A DNA stretch of 64,000 nt, taken from assembly GCA_014526335.1 (NCBI GenBank), contig JACTAT010000321.1:535438-599437 (forward strand). The letters are read 5' to 3'. Below, one piece after another: positions 55,227 to 64,000 of this stretch. This DNA is from Chrysaora quinquecirrha. Taxonomy: Eukaryota; Cnidaria; Scyphozoa; Semaeostomeae; Pelagiidae. The position numbers and the translations under genes were made by a program. The notes below the pieces were generated by a model. That model worked only from the letters and a program-made list of their open reading frames with translations. It searched no databases and was not told the origin of the DNA. Each line of letters begins with the position of its first letter. The stretch's first letter is position 1.

Positions 55227-57355
55227 TTGGAAATGGTTGTTTTTGGTGGATCGGATTCTTCTCCTGTTAATACTAAACAATCTAATCTAAATTGTCATGA
55301 TGTGCCGGGCAGTTCTTGCATTAATCATCTCATTAAAGGATATGATAAACGCTTTATTTCTGACTCTTTATCACTTGACAATCTGAAAACAACTCTGTGT
55401 AATGATAATATTTCTAAATTTTTACACCGCATTCAAAAAGAAATAGAAGACGACAATATACCAGTCGAAGATACGGTAAAGCTTCTTAGAACTGAACTTG
55501 TAAATATTTCGATCAACAGTTTCTGATCTGTCAATCCTTTTGGAAGTGGACATAGAGGATATAATAAAGCTAAATGGTTTGCTGATGATTGTAAGTCTTT
55601 TAAGAGGATACTCAACTCCGCTAGAAAATAATACGAAAAAGAACTAAGATTAAACTACACATGTACAGATTCACTTGCTGTTCTATGTGCTTAATATTTT
55701 GATGCACGAAAACAGTATAAAAGGGTTTTGAAAAAGAAATGTAAACTGTTTATGGAGTAAGAAAAGACCAAGCTGCTAAGCTTAAAAACTAATGATCCAA
55801 AACTATTTTGGAAAGCTCTTTAAAGTAAAAAACCTAGTCCAAAATTTAATTTTGAACACTGAATTATCAAATTATTTCGAAAAACTTTTGAAGTGTGAAA
55901 ATGATAACATGCCTTTTAGTGATTTAGAGTGCGATTCAAATATAGATGATGAAGTAGCTCAACTTATTGACTGTAGATTAAATGCTAAAATAACAATAGA
56001 TGAGGTAAAACAATCTACTCGAAACCTAAAAATTGGAAAATCAGGTGGTATTGATTTGATTACAGCTGTTTAACTATCTTACTGATCCTTTCTTCATTGC
56101 TTTTATTAAATTGTTTAATAAGATAATTGACAATGGTGAAATTCCTGAGGAATGGGCTATTGGCAGAATCTGATCTAAATTGGAGACAAATCTGATCTAA
56201 ACAACTATGGAAGGATAACGTTATTGAGTATTTTGGTAAACTTTTCTTAAGGATTCTTCTCGAAAGGTTGCAAAAAGTTGCTAATGATTTTGACATCATC
56301 CATCAAAATCAGGCTGCTTATAGAAAAGGCTATCAGATGAATGATCATATATTCACACTTAATTCCCTGATTGAGAAGTCTTTTCAGCAAAAAGATAAAT
56401 CTTTATTTCGTTGTTTTGTTGACTTCAGAAAAGCTTTTGATTCTGATGATCAAAAAATTCTACTGCACAAACTTTCAACCTATGGTATACAAGAAAAATT
56501 CCTCGGTGTTATTGCCTCTCATTATTCTAAAGTTAAATCGTGTGTGCGGGGTAATGATGGTCTTACAAAACTATTCTCTTGCTCCAGGGGTGTTTGTCAA
56601 GGTTGTTTACTGAGTCCGTTACTTTTTGCTCTTTTTTTGAATGACATAAATGACAATATTTCTAAATCTTCTCAAGGGGTCTTATTAGGTAACATGAAAG
56701 TTTATACTCTGTTATATGTAGATGATCTTGTACTGGTCGCTTATAGAGCGGAAGAGCTGCAGCTTCAGCTTGATGAGCTGTATCAATTTACGAGTAGATT
56801 TAAGTTAGAAATAAATATGGACAAAACAAAAATCATGATAATGATAAAGCAAAAGCGTAAATCTGCATCTGATAAAGTATGGACTCTAGGAAAGAATAAA
56901 ATTAAAGAATATGATTCCTATAAATATTTAGGGGTCACATTCAATTCCAATGGGTCACTTTCAGTAAAAGCTGAGAAAGTGAAAGAAAAAGCTCAAAAAT
57001 CGTATTACTCGCTACTTGCAAAGATTCGTGAATGGGACGACTTTAATCCCAGATTGTCTGTATCTATTTGACCATACGATTTCTCAGATAATAAACTATG
57101 GGTCAGAAATTTGGGGTGCAAATGAATGGCCAATGTTTGAAAGACTTCATCTCTTGGCCTGTAAATATGCTTTGGGGGTCAAGTCTTCAACCTGTTTTGA
57201 CACTGACACAGTTTATGCTGAACTTGGCAGAATTCCATTATTAGCAATTAGGCATATAAACATTATTAAGTATTATTTTTTTGAAATTCAATTAAATTGT
57301 TGTGCAGAAAAATTTTCGGGATCTAAATTTGTGATGTAGCACATTTTCTCAGTCC
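55227..57355 (+). pseudogene. LINE reverse transcriptase, 5'-truncated and decayed
   Basis: Pieces at 55227-55526 and 55792-56073 are the linker between endonuclease and RT; IDEVKQSTRNLKIGKSGGIDLI is the start of RT. The frame 56268-57071 has QAAYRKGYQMNDHIFTLNSL, FVDFRKAFDSDDQKILLHKL, GVCQGCLLSPLLFALFLND and the active-site box LLYVDDLVLVA. The frame 57016-57339 covers the post-RT region (LGRIPLLAIRHINIIKY). Stops and frame changes lie between the pieces. The clade cannot be fixed by eye. Confidence 0.8.
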
Positions 57356-59230
57356 TTCATGTCTCTTGACAAGACTATCAGTTGGGGCAAGCTACTTAAT
57401 GGTGGACTTATGCCAGAAAGAGGATGCAAGCAAGCAGATAGACAAGACACATTTCACTTTAAATTCTACAAGATGCAATCTCACACAGAATGAATAAGGC
57501 ACATCCATAATTAACACACCTAATATTTTATACCTATATTCCTTCAAATCTAGGGTCTCGGTCTTGCATTTTGTAGCCTCTGTTTTTTCAGCAGTCACAT
57601 CCTTTCTGTTTAAGCTTCTAATAACAACTAAATAGACTGTTTTTGTAATGAAATCTGAAGCTATTCTTGAGGTTTTCCTGTTCTTCGCTGGATATCTTTC
57701 TTCCTTGTTTGATAAACACAAACTCCCGCATGAAACTCGGCCTTAAGATCCCTCTCAACCTTTACCTTGCTTTCAATGCCTCATCTTCCATTATTTGAAG
57801 CTTGTAATTTTATCCTCACACTAGTGAATTAAATTGAGATGACCGAAACAGCCTTTGTGTATTGCAAACCACAAGATTTCTTCAAAATAAAATTCTTTTC
57901 TTCAACACTGAAGTCAGGGTACTGTCAATTCTATTTTTTTGTTGGAGATAAGTGAATAAAATACTCGCTGCTAATTTGCTCAATTTCCGGCCATTTTCGA
58001 CCTCACAGGAGTACTGGACTTTGGTCCTGTGTGACTTAACAAAAGCACTGTCTGACGGCACAATAGTCCCGTGTTCCGTCACACAGGGCCTTTGCCAGAG
58101 AGAATTTCCTTGGTTTTTTTCTTCGAAAGGCAAACTCTGAGTTCTTATCACAAGAAGAAAACAAAAAATTTTAGTGAAAAAACACTGCATTGGCTTCAGA
58201 CTCATCTGCACCTGTCAATTAAAATTCCAGAATAACTTGTTTGACTTTAGGGACCCCTAAAATGTCTGCATATCAAAGAAAAACAGCATTCTACAGAATT
58301 TCCAATAAAGTGATGAAGAGATGCAAGAAGAAATACTCTAACGGAGATAGGCTTGTAAGAACAAATACTCTAACAGAGATACTCTTTGAATCTAAGGTAT
58401 GAAAAAGGCACAAAACCGAACTTAAGAGCTCAAATGTCAGTTTTGCATAGCATAAGATTGCATATCAAAATCACCAAAGTTTGACCAGAATCATCTGGAA
58501 GGGAAACAAACAGTCAAAGTATAACTTGACAACAGGGACAACGATGTAATACGCAAAAGGAAACACTTTGAATACTTTCTCAAAGATGAACAGAACCCCC
58601 AGAGCCGCCAGAAAAATTTTTATAGACCACGACCTTGTTATCACCTGGAAACGTCATTTTTATTCCAGGAAAATGCCCTTTCCTCCCATTCTCAAAAGCT
58701 AGAATTTCTCTCCTCCTAGTTTGAACTAGTGACCTTAAAAATTTTAAATCACTACAAATTGAAGTTAAATCCAATCAAAAGCATATTTGCAAAATGATTA
58801 GTACAATTACATTTGAAATCAAAATAAATCTATACCTGGTTGTAGCTGCAGTGTTTCGGCTTTTGTTCACTGCGTGGGTTTTTGACCCTCTTTGACAAAA
58901 GGCTTAGGCCAACCCAAAAAGAATGTCGAGTAGATGCAGCAAATGTTTGGTTAAGCAGCTCACTTCAAATCTCAAAAATTTGAATTGTTCTATTCTTTTT
59001 TAGTCTCTATCTCCAATGATCGAAACCTAGTTGTTTACAGAATGGCATTTCACATTATCAAATTTTAGTTTTTTTCAAACCTGTACTCTTTTTTATTTGT
59101 AGGTCCATATAGCGAATAAATACACAGAGATTCATATATTTCAAAACATAACATAAATAATGAAATCAATAGCAAAACTCGAATTTACAATCCTGCGACT
59201 ACTGACTCAAAATCGAATTTAGAACCCTAC
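57356..59230. other. no gene recognised
   Basis: Minus-strand frames at 57392-57721 and 57882-58211 (109 codons each) have no motif and are probably chance or old remnants. If the LTR-element end described next is real, its 3' LTR would occupy part of this region below 59231. Confidence 0.35.
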
Positions 59231-59442
59231 ATATTCCCCCTCTAAGAAGATGTCGTCCCTGCCTCATCTTACTAGGAAAATATGACAGTGCAATATTTTT
59301 CTTTGGCTAACTCTTCACAGTACTTGTCAATATGTCGAGATGAGACTCTGCTAACAGCTTTATAATTGCAAGTAACAGCAGCATTCATAAACACAAACTT
59401 TCCGATTTCAAAAGTTTCACTTCCTTTCCGCAAAACATTGTT
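59231..59442 (-). pseudogene. possible LTR-retroelement ORF end with polypurine tract
   Basis: The minus strand is open from about 59442 (EVNNVLRKGSETFEIGKF, then VSSRHIDKYCEELAKEK), ending near 59280 at stop codons. It is followed by a purine-rich CTTAGAGGGGGAATA and then TGTAGGG at 59231, as at a polypurine tract next to an LTR starting TG. The protein segment is not assigned to a family. Confidence 0.35.
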
Positions 59443-60301
59443 AACTTCGATCGATCAATAAATATACTTCAAACAGCGGTCATAGCTCACTGGATACATC
59501 TGCAGCTGTAAACCAAGAACTCAAATCACACATAACAACGAATGGGCAACAATACAGTAGTAATAGACACAACTATTCCAACATGAGTAACAATACTCGG
59601 ATTTGATGATACGATGTAGATGCGAGTCTATAAAGTATTTTGATAGTTGTCTATAATCTTGAAGGAATAAAACTATTTAGCTACGTAAACAAAAACAATT
59701 GATAAACCAGGAAAACAGTATGACACGGATCGGTTCAAAGTGAACAGTATCCACTAGCAATACAGCAGCAGCATTGCAGGCATACGTTTGCAAAACTATA
59801 CTTGCATTGATGGAGGCTACATACACGGTGCTTATGCCAAATATTGTTGTGCTGCATTTATGTTCAACTGGACGGCATTAACAATAGCTTTTCTAGATGC
59901 ATAAAATCAATCTGGAGGTTGTCTTAGACGAGCTGGGACTTGATTTCTTAGTTCTGACAAACCATCCTGTATACTCTAAACAGGCTCATAGGGAAGTTAC
60001 AAAGTTTGGCTTAACTTTGTCAACTAGTTGTGCTGCACATGCTACAGCTTGTCAAATATAGGGTGAAATTTCCACTGTACACTATTGCATAACTGACTTC
60101 ATATCCAGGAACATCCTAGATAATGTGTCGACATGCCTATTTCCTTTTCCTGGTCGATATTTTATCAGCTTGTTTGCTCAGCCAACGCAAATCTGAAGCA
60201 TCAAGTTTTGCAGAGTACAGTACATATGTTAAGGGATTGTGTCAGTGTACACGATGAATGACGGTATGTTATACAAATAGGCTCGAAATTGTTCACATAC
60301 T
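59443..60301. other. no gene recognised
   Basis: No coding signal found. Confidence 0.4.
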
Positions 60302-60828
60302 CAGTGGCGGCGCCAGGGGGGGGGGGAATGGGGGGGACTAGTCCCCTCACTTTTTCAGAAAGATGGTCTCTGAGATTCATGCAAATCCGGTGAGAAAATT
60401 GGGGGGGTAGGCCTACATTCTGTGAATTGTGTCGCAAGATTATTTCAATGTAAAACACAAATTTTTTTTTTAAATTACATCCTTAAGATTTATGTATCTT
60501 ACAACAGGAAAAAATGAATGGGTCAGATTATAATAGTTTAATCCTTTCCAATAGAATATCAGTTGTTTCGGTATATTTAGGAAATTCACTTCATCAACAT
60601 TTTTATCCTCTTAAAAAGAATAATAATCATCTTCTGGCTCTCTGCGAGAAAAATGTTGCATATCTTGACTTTCACTCATTCATCTGAAAGACAACGGAAT
60701 GGGGTGTGCTTCTGTATGTGATCTGTCTTATGAAAACGTTCTGAACATCGACAATGTCCTTGCAATAGAAGAATTAAACTGGTTATCGATTTCCCAAAAT
60801 CAGTTATTTCTTGGAAAGATTTTCGATT

Positions 60829-60922
60829 TCAGAAGAGATGGTATGAGCAGTATGACTGGTTAGAGTATTCAATTGACAAAGATGCAATCTTTTGCTTTTA
60901 CTGTCGCATCTTCGGGTCACAG
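60829..60922 (+). pseudogene. hAT TTF-type zinc finger exon
   Basis: The frame reads RWYEQYDWLEYSIDKDAIFC and FYCRIFGSQ, the W-L-x-Y-S....D..FCF.CR.F pattern of the TTF finger at the N-terminus of ZMYM-type hAT transposases. It ends at a GTAAGT donor. The intron appears to run to the acceptor TTGTTTCAG at 61619. Confidence 0.65.
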
Positions 60923-61619
60923 GGTAAGTGTTTTTACGTATTATTTATGGTTATTGGTTATTCCACCGTTATTCTTCGGCTGGCTGCCATATTTTAGTAT
61001 ATAAAACATTGTCCCCATCATTTACGGGCGAAGTCTGGCGCAGTCCTACATTTAAAAATCACTAGAGAGACATCTTTTCTTCAGACCTGTGAAAAATATT
61101 AAGAACTTTCTAATTAAAAAAGTTCTTGAAATACCAACCCTGGGTCTTCTTGACTCACATTCCTCTGATTAGAAGAGACGTGCCCTTGCTGCCCAAGTGG
61201 AAAAATTGCTACCAAAATAACCTTTGTATGAAATTGTGTATTTCATACCACATTTTAAGCCTCGCATTATATAGTGGCAAGAATGTAGCACGTAACTCAT
61301 CAAATATTCAAGAAAGTCCTGAATTTTTCAGTCCTAAGAAAGTTTTCAAAATCAATTCTTGAAAAATGGCCGCAATTGTGAAGAACTTTTGTATTCTTAT
61401 TTTATTTTGCCTTATTGATTAATTTAATGATTTGAAACAAGGAACAACTATAAGAATTGCTCACGATAAAGCTTAAAAGTGAGATAGATGCTGGAAAACA
61501 GAGTTACTGTATGGCAATAGCGTAAATAATAATGAAAGTAGATGAGTTTTTAAAAATAACATCGACGTAAATTTCCTTAATATTTTGAAATAAAAAATGC
61601 TAAAAAATGTTTGTTTCAG

Positions 61620-62574
61620 CTGGTTGTTCTGAGAAAATCTTCACGAAAGATGGTGTCCGTAACTGGAAAAAGGCAACTGGAGCAACAGGCTGCTTGGAAA
61701 AACATTTGTAGTCGAGAGCATATCAGCTGAGCAGAGAGAAAGTGATTTTAAGAAAGACCAGCATACCAATCAATGTCCAGCTTTCGAATGCCGAATCAGC
61801 AAGGATTTCAAAGCTAGAGGCTGAGAAAAAGGAAAAATCAGAAGGTGGTGGAAGTTACTATTGATGTTATCCGCCATATCAGTCTTCAAAACGATGCTTT
61901 TAGGGGTCATGATGAGAAACCAACATCTGAAAATCGAGGAAAATTCCCACAACAGATAACGTTTTTAGCAAAATATCACGTCCCCTTAAAGAAATGGCTA
62001 CTGGCTAGACAGTCATCCCGAAAATGTTTCTTGGCTTTCACATGATACACAGAATGAAATGATAGATCTTCTTCCTCAAAATGTCATAGAGACAATGAAA
62101 AAACAGATATTAGAAAGCAAGTATTATTAAGTGGAATGCGATGAAGTCAGCAGTCATAAAAAGTCATACATGACTATTATCATATGTTATGTTTATCAGA
62201 ATTTTGTTCAAGAAAGGGTTGTTGGGCTGAAAAATGTATTGAGCTTGAAAGGAAAATCATTGGCTGACGTCACCACTGAAAAGTTGGATGTATTGCAGAT
62301 TCCATTGCAAAACATGATAGGGAAGGGCTCAGCCACTGCAAATGCATTGCAGGCCTTGATTGCAGCATTAAGGGAGTTAGAGTGGAAAGAAGCTGCGTGT
62401 GGTGGTCTCTTAACACGACTGAATTCTTTTGAATTTGTGCTCAAATTGATCACTCTAAAAGAAGTCTTTGAGATTTCTAAGTATGCATCAGAATATCTCC
62501 AAAGGGCCGACATGGATATGGTAACGGCAGTTGACGCCGTTCAGACCTTAATACGACCAATCACTTCTCTTTAA
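61620..62574 (+). pseudogene. hAT transposase central region
   Basis: After the acceptor the sequence reads GCSEKIFTKDGVRNWKKA, and GCLEKH with a stop. A frame from 61845 has NDAFRGHDEKPTSENRGKF and FLAKYHVPLKKWL, the pre-DUF4371 segment. The frame 62131-62574 has VECDEVSSHKKSYMTIIICY, where the first catalytic region of ZMYM-type hATs would be, and later helices (LTRLNSFEFVLKLITLKEVF). Stops and shifts are frequent. Confidence 0.6.
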
Positions 62575-63332
62575 GACGAGAAGCATTTTGATGAATTGAT
62601 CTGCAAAGCCAAACTTCATGCTTCTAAGTGTAACGTCAACAATACCTTCAACAAAGCAAGTAAACGACGCTGCAGACTACCAGAACGCCTAAGAGATGGT
62701 CAAACTTTGCTTGACGCGACATTCAGCTACAGCATTGCACATCCTTCAGAGTCCAGTCAGTCGGTGACAGCAGCAGATAATTATCGTCATGTCTTCTACT
62801 ACCCCTTCTTGGATTTGACGCTCAAAGAGCTTGGGAAGAGGTTCTCTGTGGAGTCATGTGAGGTGATGATGCAATTATCAGCGTTCAATCAACTTCACTG
62901 GAATGCTGGTAACCAGGGAAAAGTTGGCAACTTTGCGAGCATTCCTGCACAGCCGACCTGTCAAGAATACATGCTATTGAGAGAATCGCAATACTTCGCG
63001 ATGTTAGAAATGTAAGAACGGAAAAATAAAGGCTGGAAGAATCCGTGTTTACCATTAATTCTGAAGATGTTCCAGCAGAGTGACCTTGAGAGCCTTTATC
63101 CAAACTACATTTGGCAATTAGAATTGCCTCGTGCATCCCCGTTTCTATAGCTTCTTGTGAGCGAAGTCATAGCAAGGTGAAGTTGATTAACACTTATCTT
63201 TGGTCTACACAGACAGAAGATCGTCTGGAAAATCTTGTCCTGATAAGCAGCGAGAGGGATATTTCAAAAGAAATAGATTTATCGACCATTCAAAAGCAAT
63301 TCCCTATCAAGCCTAGGAAACTGGCCTTATAG
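62575..63332 (+). pseudogene. hAT transposase C-terminal dimerisation region
   Basis: The frame 62596-63015 continues helical sequence (FYYPFLDLTLKELGKRFS). The frame 63111-63332 contains IPVSIASCERSHSKVKLINT and TQTEDRLENLVLISSERD, the hallmark of the hAT C-terminal dimerisation domain (P...A..ER.FS.LK.I...R..M...RL..L..L). Confidence 0.7.
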
Positions 63333-63800
63333 TCAAGTTATGTTGGAAAAAACTACGAACTTTGTTTATTATAAGATTGTTATTCACTCGTTTACAGTAT
63401 CTGTGTCTTCGAACTCAAACGAAGAAACTCTAAAATCTTTATTGAGCTATACTTTAAACTTTATTTTGTTTTTTAGTCAAAGTTTTAAATTCTCACTTTA
63501 GATTAATGCTACCATTTTGTTTGACAGTTCCCAATAAACAAGTTAAAATTAAAGTCTACAAGCCAGGTCACAATTCTATTGTGACATGTAAAACTTCCAT
63601 ATCACTTCCATTTGAAATCATATATCAGCTTAAAATTCAAAGAGCATTAGGGTGTCTCCCATGAATTCCCATCTTGGAAGGGAATTCTCTGATGTTTTCT
63701 GACGACGTTCAACGCTGGGTGACGTTCAAGACCCCCAGCTGTTTTAGGCTACAGCCTCTGGCCCCCACTTTTTGGGAGCTGGCGCCCCATAGACCGTTTT
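63333..63800. other. no gene recognised
   Basis: Non-coding. It holds the possible right end of the hAT element near 63775-63792. Confidence 0.4.
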
Positions 63801-63812
63801 CACGTGACGTCA
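63801..63812. promoter_or_regulatory. CACGTGACGTCA promoter-like motif
   Basis: An E-box (CACGTG) overlaps a CRE/ATF palindrome (TGACGTCA, 63805-63812), about 70 bp upstream of the ATG at 63883. Such composite motifs are common in core promoters. Confidence 0.4.
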
Positions 63813-63882
63813 CGACAATATTCAAAACGAGGCTTCCGCCATGTTGGTGTTCCACTTTTCTTTTTATTATACCACATGTTCA

Positions 63883-64000
63883 ATGGCGACACATAGCAAC
63901 AAAGATTTATCTGTCATTTCGACGTCCGAAATTGAAGAAAAGTTTACGATATCGTTGTCCAACTATGCCAAGAAGCTGGAAAGTCATGTTTTAAGCGTTA
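63883..64000 (+). CDS. N-terminal start of an unidentified ORF, cut by window end
   Basis: ATG at 63883 opens at least 39 codons to the end of the window: MATHSNKDLSVISTSEIEEK, then a helical, charged continuation (SNYAKKLESH). The composition looks like real coding sequence, and an upstream promoter-like motif supports a gene or transposon ORF start. No family is recognised. Confidence 0.4.
   Translation, partial: MATHSNKDLSVISTSEIEEKFTISLSNYAKKLESHVLSV

Larger units (their letters stand above)
60302..63332 (+). mobile_element. hAT transposon remnant (TTF/ZMYM-type)
   Basis: The left side begins CAGTGGCGGCGCCAGGGGGG, a typical hAT-type terminus. An imperfect inverted counterpart (GGAGCTGGCGCCCCATAG) lies at about 63775-63792, but no 8-bp duplication was found, so the right boundary is open. 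Inside, a TTF finger, DUF4371-like and hAT dimerisation pieces occur in order on the plus strand with many stops and shifts. Confidence 0.55.

Noticed and set aside
60201..60458. 85-codon minus ORF across the G-rich hAT end
   Set aside because: Created by the G-runs of the transposon terminus; no domain.
1..64000. tRNA, rRNA or snRNA genes
   Set aside because: No cloverleaf, B-box or conserved rRNA segment was noticed by eye; a covariance search was not possible.

Overview
The window is animal nuclear DNA, AT-rich and low in gene density. It has spliced genes with GT/AG introns, eukaryotic microsatellites and a dense, nested mix of transposable elements. The repertoire (Kolobok, P, piggyBac and hAT DNA transposons; CR1/L2-like LINEs; a Penelope-like element; Gypsy, BEL/Pao and retrovirus-like LTR elements; Maverick/Polinton DNA polymerase; a P2X7-ballast-like gene) fits a marine invertebrate. 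A cnidarian is my best guess by inference. No rRNA, tRNA or prokaryotic gene was seen.

Layout. 0.4-1.3 kb: a ~160-bp tandem satellite. 1.8-3.0 kb: minisatellite, a small tandem duplication and a truncated virus-type ATPase ORF. 3.0-5.2 kb: a decayed gag-pro-pol element with most of reverse transcriptase deleted. 5.2-6.5 kb (minus): 5' part of a LINE with a 2A-like motif, PHD finger and AP endonuclease. 7.1-10.0 kb (minus): another LINE (coiled-coil and SGNH-esterase ORF1, endonuclease). 11.26-11.48 kb: the tail of a third LINE. 12.5-16.4 kb: a structurally complete piggyBac element. 16.4-21 kb: no recognised gene. 21.1-22.85 kb (minus): BEL/Pao remnant. 22.9-25.9 kb (minus): Gypsy remnant with a likely 5' LTR. 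26.3-26.7 kb (minus): MADF-like exon. 28.0-28.9 kb (minus): two exons of a probable host leucine-rich-repeat gene. 29.5-32.1 kb: triplicated unit with a Josephin-like cysteine peptidase ORF. 32.3-36.9 kb (minus): nearly full-length LINE. 37.0-37.6 kb (minus): retroelement integrase. 38.8-44.8 kb: complete Kolobok element. 45.3-50.2 kb: complete P element with perfect 33-bp inverted repeats. 52.0-54.3 kb (minus): Maverick/Polinton polymerase N-terminal remnant. 54.3-55.0 kb: 3' end of a Penelope-like element with GIY-YIG endonuclease and hammerhead-like motif. 55.2-57.4 kb: LINE reverse transcriptase remnant. 59.2-59.4 kb (minus): possible end of an LTR-element ORF. 60.3-63.3 kb: hAT (ZMYM/TTF-type) remnant. 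63.88 kb to the end: start of an unidentified ORF behind a CACGTGACGTCA promoter-like motif.

The most interesting observation is that the Kolobok element carries two convergent spliced genes: a ten-exon THAP-domain transposase and an apparently intact three-exon gene for a protein like the cysteine-rich C-terminal (ballast) domain of vertebrate P2X7 receptors. The neighbouring P element has the same layout, with a THAP transposase convergent to a C2H2-finger accessory gene. Several element ORFs that are otherwise well preserved are broken by single-base shifts, some in short homopolymers. These could be real decay or assembly errors.
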